From contig NZ_CP064689.1 of NCBI RefSeq assembly GCF_023100945.1, forward strand, positions 9,406,001 through 9,470,000: DNA of 64,000 bases, given 5' to 3'. This DNA is from Bradyrhizobium sp. 200. Lineage in GTDB: Bacteria > Pseudomonadota > Alphaproteobacteria > Rhizobiales > Xanthobacteraceae. Both the position numbers and the translations under genes were made by a program. Shown here piece by piece: positions 9,313-18,469 of the stretch; position 1 is the stretch's first letter; the number at the start of each line of letters is the position of its first letter. The notes under the pieces were generated by a model. That model was not told where the DNA came from, did not search any database, and saw nothing but the letters and a program-made list of their open reading frames with translations.

Positions 9313-9430
9313 GTCATGCCTCGCGAAGGCGGGCATCCAGTACCCCCTGATATCTCGGATGAGTTGATAGGCCGCGGCGCACTGGATCATCCGCCCCCGT
9401 GCGCAATTGCGCACAAGGCGGACGATGACA
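9313..9430. repeat. Dispersed palindromic repeat, family 'GTCATGCC...GGCATCCAGTA'
   Basis: Noncoding sequence between queG and the NTF2-like gene contains CGTCATGCCTCGCGAAGGCGGGCATCCAGTA and, at the right end, GCGCAATTGCGCAC followed by AAGGCGGACGATGAC. The same blocks recur in rearranged form at 9940-10053 and partly at 62489-62690. Confidence 0.7.
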
Positions 9431-9445
9431 GCGGAGTACGACAAT

Positions 9446-9916
9446 TCACTCCGCCAGATGCCGCTTCATCTCCGGCCGCGCCTTCAGCGCCGCGCCCTGC
9501 TTGGCAACGATCTTGGCGATGCGCTCGGGCGCAAACTTGATGTCGACGAAGGCCGGCGCCGTGTTGGCGACCTCGTGGTACTCCGTGATCTTGCCATCGC
9601 GCAGCCGCATGATCGCGACGCCCTCGAACATCGCGCGCGCTCCTTCCGCCTCCGGCAGCGTCGAGCGGTAGCTGAACGTGTAGCGCGCGTAGAGCGTATG
9701 GCCGTCGCTGACGGGGTCATGCATGTCCCAGCGAAAATCAGTGGCCGTGCGGTAGAACCAGTCGTCGATCAGCCCAGCGATTTTCTCGCGGCCTTCGAAC
9801 GCGCCGTAGAACACGTCGTGATAGACGCCGTCTTCCGTGAACAGGTCCGAGAAAGCCTTGCCGTTGCGCTGCTCGACAGCGTCGCAGAAGGCGCGGAGCA
9901 TGGTGGACGTGTTCAT
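9446..9916 (-). CDS. NTF2-like (SnoaL-type) protein
   Basis: A 156-residue protein beginning MNTSTMLRAFCDAVEQRNG. It fits the cone-shaped alpha+beta NTF2 fold: an N-terminal helix, 'FSDLFTEDGVYHDVFYGAFEG' (split), a core WFYRTATDFRW, then the beta strands YARYTFSYRS and MFEGVAIMRLRDGKITEYHEV. Family members are ketosteroid isomerases, polyketide cyclases or dehydratases; the sequence does not tell which reaction applies. An upstream frame to 10057 is repeat sequence and was left out. It is flanked on both sides by dispersed repeats, so it is probably a single-gene unit. Confidence 0.8.
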   Translation of the reverse strand: MNTSTMLRAFCDAVEQRNGKAFSDLFTEDGVYHDVFYGAFEGREKIAGLIDDWFYRTATDFRWDMHDPVSDGHTLYARYTFSYRSTLPEAEGARAMFEGVAIMRLRDGKITEYHEVANTAPAFVDIKFAPERIAKIVAKQGAALKARPEMKRHLAE

Positions 9917-9939
9917 GAGCTTTCTCCTCCCGCGATCGT

Positions 9940-10053
9940 CATGCCCCGCCTTGTGCGCAATTGCGCACTGGGGCGGGGCATCCAGTATTCCAGAGAAAGC
10001 GAGTTTAATCGATGGGCCGCGGCGTACTGGATCGTCCGCTTTCGCGGATGATG
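9940..10053. repeat. Dispersed palindromic repeat (second copy of the 9313 family)
   Basis: GTCATGCCCCGCCTTGTGCGCAATTGCGCAC, GGGGCGGGGCATCCAGTATTCC and GGCCGCGGCGTACTGGATCGTCCGC form inverted arms around the centre. The pieces are shared with 9313-9430. It lies between the NTF2-like gene and the alpha/beta hydrolase gene. Confidence 0.75.
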
Positions 10054-10075
10054 ACACTGTAGTTGCAGCGGCAAC

Positions 10076-10870
10076 TCACCCCATCTCCGCTACCGCCGCC
10101 ATGATCCTTGCGATGTCCTGCGGGCGCGACAGGCGGTGGTCGCCGTCCTGGATCATGGTCAGCACCACGTCCTCGGCCGGCAGCCGGTGGGCCAGCGCGA
10201 AGGCATGCTGCCAGGGCACATCAGGGTCCTGCGCGCCTTGCAGAATGCGAACCGGGCATCCGACTTCGATGGCGCTGCCGAGCAGGAGATGGTTGCGGCC
10301 CTCCTCGATCAGCGCGCGCGTGATCGGATAGGGCGTGCCGTCGCCATACTCCGACGGCCGCATCCACACACCCTTGGTCCTGATCTCCTCGCGGACCTCG
10401 TCGGAGAAGGCGTTCCACATCAATTGCTCGGTGAAGTCGGGCGCCGGCGCGATCAGCACCAGACCGGCGAGCGCAGCCCCTGCCGCCTCGCGTTTGGCGA
10501 TGGCCCGCGCCAGCAGCAGCGCCATCCAGCCGCCCATCGACGAGCCGATCACGACCTGCGGCCCCCGGCAGAACTGCTCGAACACGGCGATGGCCTCTTC
10601 CAGCCAGCGTCCGATGGTGCCGTCGATGAAAGCGCCGCCCGATTCGCCATGGCCGGAATAATCGAACCTGATACAGGCGCGGCCGTGTTCCGCGGCCCAG
10701 GCGTCCAGCGCCAGCGCCTTGGTGCCCCTCATGTCGGAATTGAAGCCGCCGAGCCAGAACAGCCCGGGTACGCCGCCGGCACGGGCGCGCACGGCGATCC
10801 GGCGGCCGCCACTGCCATCCCCGACCTCGATAAAGGTCGGTTCCTGCTCGATTGGTGCTGAATTGGTCAT
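10076..10870 (-). CDS. Alpha/beta hydrolase
   Basis: A 264-residue hydrolase beginning MTNSAPIEQEPTFIEVGD. It shows an oxyanion-loop stretch (LFWLGGFNSDMRGTKA), the nucleophile elbow GSSMGGWM at about residues 107-114, and a late catalytic pair: the acid in LQGAQDPDVPW and the histidine in IQDGDHRLSRPQD. It is probably an esterase, thioesterase or peptidase of broad type; the substrate is unknown. An in-frame upstream ATG (10918) adds 16 basic residues and is less likely. It is divergent from infC. Confidence 0.82.
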   Translation of the reverse strand: MTNSAPIEQEPTFIEVGDGSGGRRIAVRARAGGVPGLFWLGGFNSDMRGTKALALDAWAAEHGRACIRFDYSGHGESGGAFIDGTIGRWLEEAIAVFEQFCRGPQVVIGSSMGGWMALLLARAIAKREAAGAALAGLVLIAPAPDFTEQLMWNAFSDEVREEIRTKGVWMRPSEYGDGTPYPITRALIEEGRNHLLLGSAIEVGCPVRILQGAQDPDVPWQHAFALAHRLPAEDVVLTMIQDGDHRLSRPQDIARIMAAVAEMG

Positions 10871-11083
10871 GGATCTGTCACTCTCGCCCTGCCGCTTTTG
10901 TCCGCGAGCGCGCTTCATCGGTCAAGCGCGGCCGGACTTTGCTTGCGCATCCGGCCGCCGAGCTATATTTGCCTGAAGTGACCGAAATGCCTCGCATTTG
11001 ACGGTTTTCGGGCGCAGACCGTGAGTTCGCTTGCTGTTATCAGCGTATTGCTTCAAACTACGGCCCTTCCCTTTCACAACTTT

Positions 11084-11098
11084 GGAGAGTTACCCATT
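11084..11098 (+). promoter_or_regulatory. infC ribosome-binding site and AUU start codon
   Basis: GGAGAG at 11084-11089 is followed six bases later by ATT at 11096-11098, from which the IF-3 protein begins [10 protein letters not shown]. The next upstream in-frame start (GTG 11021) would add 25 residues lacking any IF-3 similarity and has no matching Shine-Dalgarno. The AUU start is the known basis of IF-3 autoregulation in E. coli. Confidence 0.85.
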
Positions 11099-11635
11099 CG
11101 CCGTCCCAACAGAGCCCCGCCCGCTGCAACCAAAGACGGGCCGCGCACCAATGATGATATCCGTAACGCGCAGATCCAACTGATCGATCAGACCGGCCTC
11201 AACCACGGAACAGTCGAGACCGTGGTCGCCATCAAGATGGCCCTCGAGGCGGGCATGGATCTTGTCGAGATTTCGCCGAACAACAATCCTCCCGTTTGCA
11301 AGATTATGGACTACGGGAAGTTCAAGTATTCGGCACAGAAGAAAGCGGCTGAAGCCCGCAAGAAGCAGAAGATCGTCGAGATCAAGGAGATCAAGCTGCG
11401 GCCGATGATCGACGATCACGATTACGACGTGAAGATGCGCGCGATGCAGCGGTTCTTCGAGGAAGGCGACAAGGTCAAGATCACCTTGCGCTACCGGGGC
11501 CGCGAAATGGCGCACCAGGAAATCGGCACCAAGCTGCTGGACAAGGTCAAGGCCGACGTCGCCGAGTTCGCCAAGGTCGAGCAGGACGCGCGTTTCGAAG
11601 GCCGCCAGGTCGTGATGGTGCTGGCGCCGCGCTGA
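11096..11635 (+). CDS. infC: Translation initiation factor IF-3
   Basis: Cytoplasmic factor that keeps 30S subunits free and proofreads the initiation codon. The 179-residue protein starts at an ATT codon. The N-domain contains [13 protein letters not shown] and the linker [15 protein letters not shown] (about residues 68-82), the IF-3 signature. The C-domain contains [19 protein letters not shown] and [12 protein letters not shown]. The lysine-rich linker ([11 protein letters not shown]) is normal. It is followed by a factor-independent terminator, so it is separated from the ribosomal-protein genes rpmI-rplT rather than running into them as in E. coli. Confidence 0.96.
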   Translation: MRRPNRAPPAATKDGPRTNDDIRNAQIQLIDQTGLNHGTVETVVAIKMALEAGMDLVEISPNNNPPVCKIMDYGKFKYSAQKKAAEARKKQKIVEIKEIKLRPMIDDHDYDVKMRAMQRFFEEGDKVKITLRYRGREMAHQEIGTKLLDKVKADVAEFAKVEQDARFEGRQVVMVLAPR

Positions 11636-11656
11636 TTTGAGTTACTGGAATTGAGA

Positions 11657-11694
11657 GCGGCCCGTCGGATGACCCGGCGGGCCGTTTCCTTTCC
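11657..11694 (+). terminator. Rho-independent terminator after infC
   Basis: CGGCCCG (11658-11664) pairs with CGGGCCG (11678-11684), with extra inner pairing. A T-rich run TTTCCTTT follows, 22 bases after the infC stop. Confidence 0.75.
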
Positions 11695-11782
11695 GTAGCC
11701 CGGATGGAGCGAAGCGCAATCCGGGGCAGGTCGATCCGCATACGCAGCCCCCCGGATTGCGCTTCGCTGCATCCGGGCTACG
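11695..11782. repeat. Dispersed palindromic repeat, family 'GTAGCCCGGATGGAGCG'
   Basis: Left arm GTAGCCCGGATGGAGCGAAG and right arm CTTCGCTGCATCCGGGCTAC are nearly perfect inverted copies, with CGCAATCCGGG/CCCGGATTGCG nested inside. Other copies lie at 21671-21751 and 52640-52730. Confidence 0.9.
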
Positions 11783-11793
11783 GCTCACGCGAA

Positions 11794-12213
11794 TTAGCTC
11801 CGCGTGGCCTGCCAGGTGCCGCTGCAGCGGTCGCCGGTGACGATGCCGCGCCAGGCGCCCGCGCCGTAGCTGCCGGCGAGCCGGCCGCCGCCGCTGGCCT
11901 TGGATGCGCCGACCGAAACATTGACCGCAACCGCTCCGGCACGACTGACTGAGCCGGAAACCCTGCCGCCGCCAGCCGATAAGACGCGGCCGCCGATCAC
12001 TGTGAAGGGGACGCTGTAGCCGGAACTGCAATTGCCCCGCGTGGTGGCGAAGACCACGTTCCAGATGCCGTCATAGGCCCCTGCGGCCCTGCGTCGGGGC
12101 GCGGCGTCGGCGGCGGGCGCCGCCGCTATCGCAGCGAACGCAGCCAATATGGGGAGCCAGCGCAGGCTCCGCAGGCGTGGAAAAGCGGCGATCGATCGCT
12201 GAAAATGGGCCAT
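11794..12213 (-). CDS. Secreted hypothetical protein
   Basis: A 139-residue protein beginning MAHFQRSIAAFPRLRSLRW. It has a signal peptide (hydrophobic WLPILAAFAAIAAAPAADA, about residues 18-37) and a Gly/Ser/Ala-rich mature part containing YDGIWNVVFATTRGNC, a glycine-rich centre, and WRGIVTGDRCSGTWQATRS at the end. The 'DGIWNV...TGDRC.GTW' pattern resembles small periplasmic beta-sandwich proteins common in Bradyrhizobium relatives. The two cysteines (in RGNCSS and DRCSG) could form a disulfide. AGGAG lies just before the ATG. Its function is unknown. Confidence 0.72.
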   Translation of the reverse strand: MAHFQRSIAAFPRLRSLRWLPILAAFAAIAAAPAADAAPRRRAAGAYDGIWNVVFATTRGNCSSGYSVPFTVIGGRVLSAGGGRVSGSVSRAGAVAVNVSVGASKASGGGRLAGSYGAGAWRGIVTGDRCSGTWQATRS

Positions 12214-12392
12214 TTCTCCTGCTCCGGGCCGGGACGTTGATGATATCAGCGATTTGGTCACGGCACCGCCTTCCGCGGTTCATCATTGCCAATTGGCGCT
12301 TCCTCTGCCATAAGCCCGACCTTCATCGCCCGGCTGATCAAGGGCTGCCGTGTCGATGTCCGTGCGGGTTGGTTCGTTTTCGAAAAAACCTG

Positions 12393-12453
12393 AGCACTTT
12401 CAACGCTCTAACGAGCATTTTAAGCCGCAAAGCGCCCCTCGGGCGCGTTTTTC
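12393..12453 (+). promoter_or_regulatory. Candidate rpmI leader attenuator with intrinsic terminator
   Basis: GCGCCC (12432-12437), loop CTC and GGGCGC (12441-12446) are followed by GTTTTT, an intrinsic terminator only 23 bases before the rpmI ATG. Just upstream, GAGC...GCTC and GCTC-TAAC-GAGC could form two mutually exclusive small hairpins. The position inside the leader suggests attenuation of the rpmI-rplT operon, as L20 leaders do in other bacteria, though the structure here is not a family I can name. Confidence 0.6.
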
Positions 12454-12474
12454 TGTGGCCGATAGGAGAGCCAA

Positions 12475-12675
12475 ATGCCCAAGCTGAAGACCAAGTCAGG
12501 CGCTAAAAAGCGCTTCAAGGTGACTGCCACCGGCAAAGTGATGCACGCCCAGCGCGGCAAGCGCCACGGCATGATCAAGCGGACGAAGAAGCAGATTCGT
12601 CAGCTCCGCGGCACCCGCGTGCTGTTCAAGACCGACGGCGACAACGTCAAGAAGTACTTCTTGCCGAACGCCTGA
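12475..12675 (+). CDS. rpmI: 50S ribosomal protein L35
   Basis: A 66-residue basic protein starting [20 protein letters not shown], the highly conserved L35 N-terminus, followed by [23 protein letters not shown]. It is a component of the large ribosomal subunit. TAGGAGAG precedes the ATG. It lies 77 bases before rplT on the same strand, the normal operon order. The upstream terminator-like hairpin implies control of transcription into this operon. Confidence 0.97.
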   Translation: MPKLKTKSGAKKRFKVTATGKVMHAQRGKRHGMIKRTKKQIRQLRGTRVLFKTDGDNVKKYFLPNA

Positions 12676-12752
12676 TCGCGTTCACGCCGCTACAGCCGAG
12701 CCGCGCCCGCGCGGCGATCCATCACCGATTTAAAAATTCAAGGATAGCAGTC

Positions 12753-13112
12753 ATGTCTCGCGTCAAACGCGGTGTGACCTCTCACGCCAGGCACAAGAAA
12801 GTCTACAAGGCCGCCAAGGGTTTCCGCGGCCGCCGCAAGAACACCATCCGCGCGGCGAAAGCCGCCGTCGAGAAGGCCGGCCAATATGCCTTCCGCGACC
12901 GCAAGCGCAAGAAGCGCACTTTCCGCGCGCTCTGGATCCAGCGTCTGAACGCGGCCGTGCGCCCGTTCGGCATGACCTACAGCGTCTTCATCAACGGCCT
13001 GTCAAAGTCGGGCATCACGGTCGACCGCAAGGTGTTGTCGGATCTCGCCATCAACGAGCCGGCAGCGTTCCAGGCGATCGCAGAGAAGGCCAAGGCCGCG
13101 CTCGCGGCGTAA
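12753..13112 (+). CDS. rplT: 50S ribosomal protein L20
   Basis: A 119-residue protein with the L20 hallmark sequence: [20 protein letters not shown] at the start, [20 protein letters not shown], then [21 protein letters not shown]20 binds 23S rRNA early in assembly. In several bacteria it also represses its own operon by binding the mRNA leader, which makes the rpmI leader structure relevant. It is followed by a long dispersed repeat before pheS. Confidence 0.97.
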   Translation: MSRVKRGVTSHARHKKVYKAAKGFRGRRKNTIRAAKAAVEKAGQYAFRDRKRKKRTFRALWIQRLNAAVRPFGMTYSVFINGLSKSGITVDRKVLSDLAINEPAAFQAIAEKAKAALAA

Positions 13113-13150
13113 GCCGTCGCTCCTCGGTTCTTCTGCGATGTTTTGAGGTC

Positions 13151-13294
13151 GTCATGGCCGGGTAAAAGCGCGAAGCGTCTTCGTGCTAGACGTCCCGGCC
13201 ATTCACGCCCTTCCTTCTCGCAAACGCTGTAAGACGTGGATGCCCGGGACATCTAGCGCGAAGACGCGCTTCGCGCTCTTGCCCGGGCATGACG
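13151..13294. repeat. Dispersed palindromic repeat, family 'GTCATG(G/C)CCGGG...GCCCGGGCATGAC'
   Basis: Left arm GTCATGGCCGGGTAAAAGCG, containing GAAGCGTCTTCGTGCTAGAC, is inverted at the right as GATGCCCGGGACATCTAGCG and GCTCTTGCCCGGGCATGAC. It lies between rplT and pheS. A second copy is at 27586-27702. Confidence 0.85.
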
Positions 13295-13341
13295 ACGGGG
13301 CTAGGAGCACCGGCTGAGCATCCTAGTCAAAAGGGATTGCC

Positions 13342-14424
13342 ATGACCGACCTTGCTCAACTCGAATCCCACATCCTCACCGACATCGCCGCCGCCAGGGA
13401 CGAAACCGCCCTCGAAGCCGTGCGCGTGGCTGCGCTGGGCAAGAAGGGCTCGATCTCCGCGCTGCTCGCAACCCTGGGCAAGATGTCGCCCGAGGAACGC
13501 AAGACGCAGGGTGCGGCGATCAACCTCGCCAAGGACAAGGTCACCCAGGCGCTTTCCGCGCGCCGCGACATCCTGAAATCGGCGGCGCTCGATGCCCGGC
13601 TTGCATCCGAAACCATCGACGTCACGCTGCCGCTGCGCGAAGCGCCGGCAGAAGCCGGCCGCATCCATCCGCTGAGCCAGGTGTTCGAGGAGGTCAACAC
13701 GATCTTCGCCGACATGGGATTTGCGATCGCCGAAGGCCCCGATATCGAGACCGACGATTACAACTTCACAAAACTGAATTTCCCCGAGGGACATCCGGCG
13801 CGGGAGATGCACGACACGTTCTTCTTCAACCCGAAAGAAGACGGCTCGCGAATGCTGTTGCGCACGCATACGTCGCCGGTGCAGGTGCGCACGATGTTGT
13901 CGCAGAAGCCGCCGATCCGCGTCGTCTGCCCGGGCCGTACCTATCGCATCGATTCGGACGCGACGCATACGCCGCAGTTCCATCAGGTCGAGGGCCTCGT
14001 CATCGACAAGGGCTCGCATCTCGGCCACCTCAAATGGATCCTGCACGAGTTCTGCAAGGCGTTCTTCGAGGTCGATCATATCAACATGCGGTTCCGCCCG
14101 TCGTTCTTCCCGTTCACGGAACCCTCGCTCGAGGTCGACATCCAGTGCCGGCGCGACAAGGGCGAAATCCGTTTCGGCGAAGGCGAGGACTGGCTCGAGA
14201 TTCTCGGCTGCGGCATGGTGCACCCGAACGTGCTGCGCGCCTGCGACATCGATCCCGACGTCTATCAGGGCTTTGCCTGGGGCATGGGCCTCGACCGTAT
14301 CTCGATGCTGAAATACGGCATCGCCGACTTGCGGCAATTGTTCGAGAACGACGTCCGCTGGCTTTCGCATTACGGCTTCAAGCCGCTCGACGTCCCGACG
14401 CTGGCGGGGGGATTGAGCACGTGA
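13342..14424 (+). CDS. pheS: Phenylalanine--tRNA ligase alpha subunit
   Basis: Catalytic subunit of the (alpha-beta)2 class II synthetase. The 360-residue protein has an N-terminal coiled-coil (about residues 1-90) and the class II core. Motif 2 is visible as [21 protein letters not shown] (split, about 193-213), with later [15 protein letters not shown] and the motif 3 glycine-rich [14 protein letters not shown]. The alanine or glycine gatekeeper that sets phenylalanine specificity lies in the GFAWG stretch. An 85-base gap containing a short palindrome separates it from pheT. Confidence 0.97.
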   Translation: MTDLAQLESHILTDIAAARDETALEAVRVAALGKKGSISALLATLGKMSPEERKTQGAAINLAKDKVTQALSARRDILKSAALDARLASETIDVTLPLREAPAEAGRIHPLSQVFEEVNTIFADMGFAIAEGPDIETDDYNFTKLNFPEGHPAREMHDTFFFNPKEDGSRMLLRTHTSPVQVRTMLSQKPPIRVVCPGRTYRIDSDATHTPQFHQVEGLVIDKGSHLGHLKWILHEFCKAFFEVDHINMRFRPSFFPFTEPSLEVDIQCRRDKGEIRFGEGEDWLEILGCGMVHPNVLRACDIDPDVYQGFAWGMGLDRISMLKYGIADLRQLFENDVRWLSHYGFKPLDVPTLAGGLST

Positions 14425-14465
14425 ATCTCGCCGAGACTTCCGTTGCGGAGAGAGCCCCCACCCTA

Positions 14466-14490
14466 ACCCTCCCCCGCAAGCGGGAGAGGG
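14466..14490. repeat. Short palindrome between pheS and pheT
   Basis: CCCTCCCCCGCAAGCGGGAGAGGG is an inverted repeat typical of small dispersed hairpins in rhizobial genomes. It sits in the pheS-pheT spacer and could stabilise the upstream message; no T-run follows, so it is not a strong terminator. Confidence 0.6.
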
Positions 14491-14509
14491 GACAAGAGAA
14501 GCCATCGTC

Positions 14510-16918
14510 ATGAAATTCACGCTCTCCTGGCTGAAGGAACATCTCGACACTGACGAGCCGCTGGAAAAGCTTGCCGACAAGCTGACCATGATCGGGCTCG
14601 AGGTCGAGAACATCGAGGACAAGGCGAAGGCCTTGGCGCCGTTTTCGATCGCGCGGGTGATTTCGGCCGAGCAGCATCCGAATGCCGACCGCTTGCGGGT
14701 GTGCATGGTCGATACCGGCAACGGCGCTGCACCGGTGCAAGTGGTTTGCGGGGCGCCGAATGCGCGCGCCGGGCTCGTCAGCGTGTTCTCGCCGCCCGGT
14801 ACCTTCATCCCCGGCAAGAACATCACGCTCGGCGTCGGCACCATCAGGGGCGTCGAAAGCCGCGGCATGCTGTGCTCGGCGGCGGAGCTTGAGATTTCCG
14901 AAGACCATGACGGCATCATGGAATTGCCGGCCGATGCACCGATCGGCAAGGGCTATGCCGAGTGGGCAGGCCTCGGCGATCCCGTGCTCGAAATCAATCT
15001 GACGCCGAACCGCCAGGACTGCACCGGCGTGCACGGCATCGCGCGCGACCTCTCCGCCGCCGACATGGGCAAGTTCATCGATCCCGGCATCAAGCCGGTC
15101 AAGGGCGAATTCCCCTGCCCGGTGAAGGTGACGGTGCAAGACGCCACGCTGTGTCCTGGCTTCGCGCTGCGGCTGGTGCGCGGCGTCAAGAACGGCCCAT
15201 CGCCAGAGTGGCTGCAGAAGCGGCTGACCTCGATCGGGCTGCGCCCAATCAATGCGCTGGTCGACATCACCAACTTCATGACCTACGACCGCGCCCGGCC
15301 GCTGCATGTGTTCGACGCCAGGAAGGTGAACGGCAATCTCACCGTGCGGCGTGCCAGGCAGGGCGAAAGCCTGCTGGCACTCGACGGCCGCACCTACACG
15401 CTCGATCCCTCGATCTGCGTGATCGCGGACGAGCACGGCGTCGAATCGCTGGCCGGCATCATGGGCGGCGAGACTTCCGGCTGCGACGAGAACACGACCG
15501 ACGTGCTGATCGAATCGGCGCTGTGGAACGAGATCAACATCGCGCAGACCGGCCGCAAGCTCGGCATCAATTCGGATGCGCGCTATCGCTTTGAGCGCGG
15601 CGTCGATCCGGCCTTCATGGTGCCGGGGCTCGAGCTCGCAACCAAGCTCGTCATGGAGATGTGCGGCGGCACGCCGTCGGAGAACGTGGTTGTCGGCAAT
15701 GCCTTCGGCGACGACCGCATCATCGATTTCCCGCTGAGCGAGGTCAAACGTCTCGCCGGGATCGAGGTGTCGCTGGTCGAGATGCGGCGCATCCTCGGCC
15801 ATCTCGGCTTCATGGTCGCCGGCAGCGGCCCGGTGGTGAAGGTCGCCGTCCCCTCCTGGCGCACCGACGTGCACGGCAAGGCCGACATCGTCGAGGAGGT
15901 CGTGCGCATCGTCGGCGTCGACAAGGTGCCGATGACGCCGTTCGAGCGCGGCGACGACGCCCGCAAGCCGGTGCTCACCACGATCCAGCTCCGCACCCGC
16001 CGCGCCAAGCGCGCACTGGCCGCGCGCGGCATGGTGGAAGCCGTGACCTGGTCGTTCATTTCAAAGCCGCACGCCGAATTGTTCGGCGGCGGACAGGCCG
16101 AACTCGTGCTCGCCAACCCGATCGCCTCTGATCTGTCGGACATGCGGCCGAGCCTGTTGCCGGGCCTTGTCGCCGCGGCACAGGCCAACGCCAATCGCGG
16201 CACCTCCGATGTCGCACTGTTCGAGGTCGGCCAGATCTTCAAGGGCGACAAGCCCGAGAACCAGTTCGTCGCGGCCTCAGGCGTACGCCACGGCTTCGCA
16301 TCCTCGAAAGGCATGGGGCGGCACTGGTCCGGCTCTGCCATGACCGATGCGCTCGACGCCAAGGCTGATGCCTTCGCGGTGCTCGCGGCCGCCGGCGCGC
16401 CGATGCAGGCGCTGCAGATCGTCTCCGGTGGACCTGCTTGGCTGCATCCGGGGCGCTCCGGCACCATCCAGATCGGACCGCAGAACGTGCTGGGCTATTT
16501 CGGCGAGCTGCATCCGCGCACGCTGGAAGCGCTCGGCGCCGACGGACCGTTGATAGCATTCGAAGTCATCCTCGACCGCATTCCTGACGCCAAGAAGAAG
16601 CCGACCCGCGCCAAGCCGCTGCTCGAACTCTCCGCGTTCCAGCCAGTGTCGCGCGACTTTGCCTTCATCGTCGATCGCAGCGTGAAGGCCGGAGATATCG
16701 TCCGTGCGGCGCAGGGCGTGGACAAGAAGCTGATCACGGACGTGACCGTATTCGACGTCTACGAAGGCAAGGGCATCGATCCGGACAAGAAGTCGGTCGC
16801 TATCGCCGTGACGATCCAGCCGCGCGAAAAGACCCTGACGGACCAGGAGATCGACGCGGTGGCGGCGAAGATCGTGGCCGAGGTGACGAAGAAGACCGGC
16901 GGCACGCTGCGGGCATGA
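14510..16918 (+). CDS. pheT: Phenylalanine--tRNA ligase beta subunit
   Basis: An 802-residue beta subunit that recognises tRNA-Phe and edits mischarged Tyr. Domains in order: an N-terminal part with an EMAP/OB-like tRNA-binding segment (residues about 40-150, [15 protein letters not shown]...[11 protein letters not shown]), the B3/B4 editing core (about 210-380, [13 protein letters not shown]...[14 protein letters not shown]), B5 (about 400-480), the catalytic-like core and a C-terminal anticodon-binding domain ([19 protein letters not shown]). The length is normal for the family. Its stop lies 6 bases before the start of the TauE/SafE gene. Confidence 0.97.
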   Translation: MKFTLSWLKEHLDTDEPLEKLADKLTMIGLEVENIEDKAKALAPFSIARVISAEQHPNADRLRVCMVDTGNGAAPVQVVCGAPNARAGLVSVFSPPGTFIPGKNITLGVGTIRGVESRGMLCSAAELEISEDHDGIMELPADAPIGKGYAEWAGLGDPVLEINLTPNRQDCTGVHGIARDLSAADMGKFIDPGIKPVKGEFPCPVKVTVQDATLCPGFALRLVRGVKNGPSPEWLQKRLTSIGLRPINALVDITNFMTYDRARPLHVFDARKVNGNLTVRRARQGESLLALDGRTYTLDPSICVIADEHGVESLAGIMGGETSGCDENTTDVLIESALWNEINIAQTGRKLGINSDARYRFERGVDPAFMVPGLELATKLVMEMCGGTPSENVVVGNAFGDDRIIDFPLSEVKRLAGIEVSLVEMRRILGHLGFMVAGSGPVVKVAVPSWRTDVHGKADIVEEVVRIVGVDKVPMTPFERGDDARKPVLTTIQLRTRRAKRALAARGMVEAVTWSFISKPHAELFGGGQAELVLANPIASDLSDMRPSLLPGLVAAAQANANRGTSDVALFEVGQIFKGDKPENQFVAASGVRHGFASSKGMGRHWSGSAMTDALDAKADAFAVLAAAGAPMQALQIVSGGPAWLHPGRSGTIQIGPQNVLGYFGELHPRTLEALGADGPLIAFEVILDRIPDAKKKPTRAKPLLELSAFQPVSRDFAFIVDRSVKAGDIVRAAQGVDKKLITDVTVFDVYEGKGIDPDKKSVAIAVTIQPREKTLTDQEIDAVAAKIVAEVTKKTGGTLRA

Positions 16919-16924
16919 TGCCGC

Positions 16925-17695
16925 ATGAACCCCGCGGCGCTCATTCCACCTGACGTCGGCATCAACGCGGCGATCGCGATCTGCGCGGTCGCCTTCGTCT
17001 CGGGGACGGCGCGCGGATTTTCCGGGTTTGGCTCGGCGCTGATCTTCATGCCGCTCGCAAGCTCCATCGCCGACCCGCGGCTGGTCGCGGCGCTATTACT
17101 AATCATCGATTTCGTCGCCGCCGCACCGCTGCTGCCGGGCGCGTGGCAAAAGGCCGACCGCAGGGCGACCGCCATCATGGTAACAGGCGCGCTGATCGGC
17201 GTCCCCATTGGCACCTATTTCCTGAGCCGGCTTGAACCCGTGACGACGCGCTGGATCATTTCCGGCTTCGTCTTTGCACTATTGCTGCTGTTGCTGTCGG
17301 GCTGGCGCTACCGCGGCAAGGACCACGCGGCGGTCTCGATCGGCATCGGCGGGCTGGCCGGCTTTTGCAGCGGGCTAGCCCAGACCGGCGGCCCGCCGAT
17401 CGTCGGCTACTGGCTCGGCCGCCCGCTTCCATCCGTGATCGCCCGCGCCAATATCGTGCTGTTCTTCGGCGCTTCGGATTTCTTTTCCGGCGTCAGCTAC
17501 GCCGCGGCCGGACTGATCACGCTGGACGCAATCAAGTTCGCGTTCGTGGTCGGTCCGGTCTATGCGATCGGCGTCTGGTTCGGCGCCTCGCTGTTCGGCA
17601 AGGCCAGCGAAACCATATTCCGCGCGATCTGCTATGCGCTGATCGCGGCCGCGGTGATCTTCGGCCTGCCGGCGCTGGATGGCGTGCTGCGGTAG
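16925..17695 (+). CDS. TauE/SafE-family membrane transporter
   Basis: A 256-residue integral membrane protein with about eight segments and the family pattern FVSGTARGFSGFGSALIFMPL near the N-terminus (about residues 21-41), repeated as GLAGFCSGLAQTGGPPIVGYWL (about 142-163). Members export sulfite, sulfoacetate or other small organosulfur anions, or act as uptake carriers; the substrate cannot be read here. It follows pheT by 6 bases and may be read through from it. It is followed by a palindromic repeat. Confidence 0.85.
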   Translation: MNPAALIPPDVGINAAIAICAVAFVSGTARGFSGFGSALIFMPLASSIADPRLVAALLLIIDFVAAAPLLPGAWQKADRRATAIMVTGALIGVPIGTYFLSRLEPVTTRWIISGFVFALLLLLLSGWRYRGKDHAAVSIGIGGLAGFCSGLAQTGGPPIVGYWLGRPLPSVIARANIVLFFGASDFFSGVSYAAAGLITLDAIKFAFVVGPVYAIGVWFGASLFGKASETIFRAICYALIAAAVIFGLPALDGVLR

Positions 17696-17705
17696 ACACG
17701 GATTC

Positions 17706-17795
17706 GTAGGGTGGGCAAAGCGAAGCGTGCCCACCATTCCACGCGCAGTGCGTATTGTGGTGGGCACGGCGCAAGTGCGCCTTTGCCCACCCTAC
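17706..17795. repeat. Dispersed palindromic repeat (second 'GTAGGGTGGGCAAAG' copy)
   Basis: GTAGGGTGGGCAAAGCGAAG at the left is inverted as GCGCCTTTGCCCACCCTAC at the right, with GTGCCCACCA/TGGTGGGCAC nested inside. It separates the convergent TauE/SafE and PP-loop ATPase genes, as the 6395-6480 copy separates another convergent pair. Confidence 0.85.
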
Positions 17796-18469
17796 GACAC
17801 TGTGCCCATCACCAGATCGCAATACGCATATCCGTCGCGCTCGACGCGTTCGCCTGATGTCACCGCAAGCCGTCGCGAAAACATCGGCCCCGCCACCACG
17901 CAAGTATGAAACTCGCCGTTCTCGCCGCAAGCGTCGACGCCTTCGGGCAAATCGGCCAACAGCGCCGCATCGAATGTGCGGCCGGCAAACTCCGCCGGCA
18001 ACTTCTTCAGATCGACGGTGGCGATATGCGCTTCCAGCCCGCTTGCGATCATCGCCTGCGCCAGTTCTCTCGTCGGCCGCTCCCACAGGGGAAACACCGG
18101 CGTGATGCCGGTGCCTGCGAGCTTCTGTTCGCGATAGGCGCGGATGTCAGCGAGAAACAGATCGCCGAAGATCATGTGCGTGATCCCATCGGCAACGGCC
18201 TGCGCGACCGCCTCGCCCATCCGCGCTTCGTAAATCTCGTTCGGGCAGGGATAGGGAATCGGCACGATCCGCTGCGGCAAACGAGCGGCCTCGCATTGCG
18301 CCTGCAATATCTCCTGCCGCACGCCGTGGATCGATACCCGGCCGAATGTCTCGGTCACCGCGGTCAGCGCGCCGACCACATCGAACTCTCCCGCGCGCAT
18401 GACCTCATGCAGCGCAAAGGCCGAATCCTTGCCGCTCGACCAGGATATCAATGCTTTCGGGCGTGCCAT
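17792..18469 (-). CDS. PP-loop ATPase, diphthine--ammonia ligase-like (DUF71)
   Basis: A 225-residue ATP-binding protein starting MARPKALISWSSGKDSAFAL, whose SGKDS motif is the ATP pyrophosphatase P-loop (residues about 11-16). HGVRQEIL and the segment ITHMIFGDLFLADIRAYREQ follow, as in the DUF71/Dph6 N-type ATPase family. In eukaryotes this family amidates diphthine on EF-2. The bacterial members have no proven substrate, so the role is unknown. Its ATG overlaps the stop of the amine oxidase gene by one base (TGATG), indicating translational coupling. The in-frame upstream region belongs to that gene in another frame. Confidence 0.83.
   Translation of the reverse strand: MARPKALISWSSGKDSAFALHEVMRAGEFDVVGALTAVTETFGRVSIHGVRQEILQAQCEAARLPQRIVPIPYPCPNEIYEARMGEAVAQAVADGITHMIFGDLFLADIRAYREQKLAGTGITPVFPLWERPTRELAQAMIASGLEAHIATVDLKKLPAEFAGRTFDAALLADLPEGVDACGENGEFHTCVVAGPMFSRRLAVTSGERVERDGYAYCDLVMGTVS

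Noticed and set aside
11021..11095. GTG start for infC upstream
   Set aside because: The extra 25 residues lack IF-3 similarity, and the Shine-Dalgarno fits the AUU at 11096 instead.
13327..14949. 540-residue minus-strand ORF
   Set aside because: Antisense to pheS and the start of pheT.
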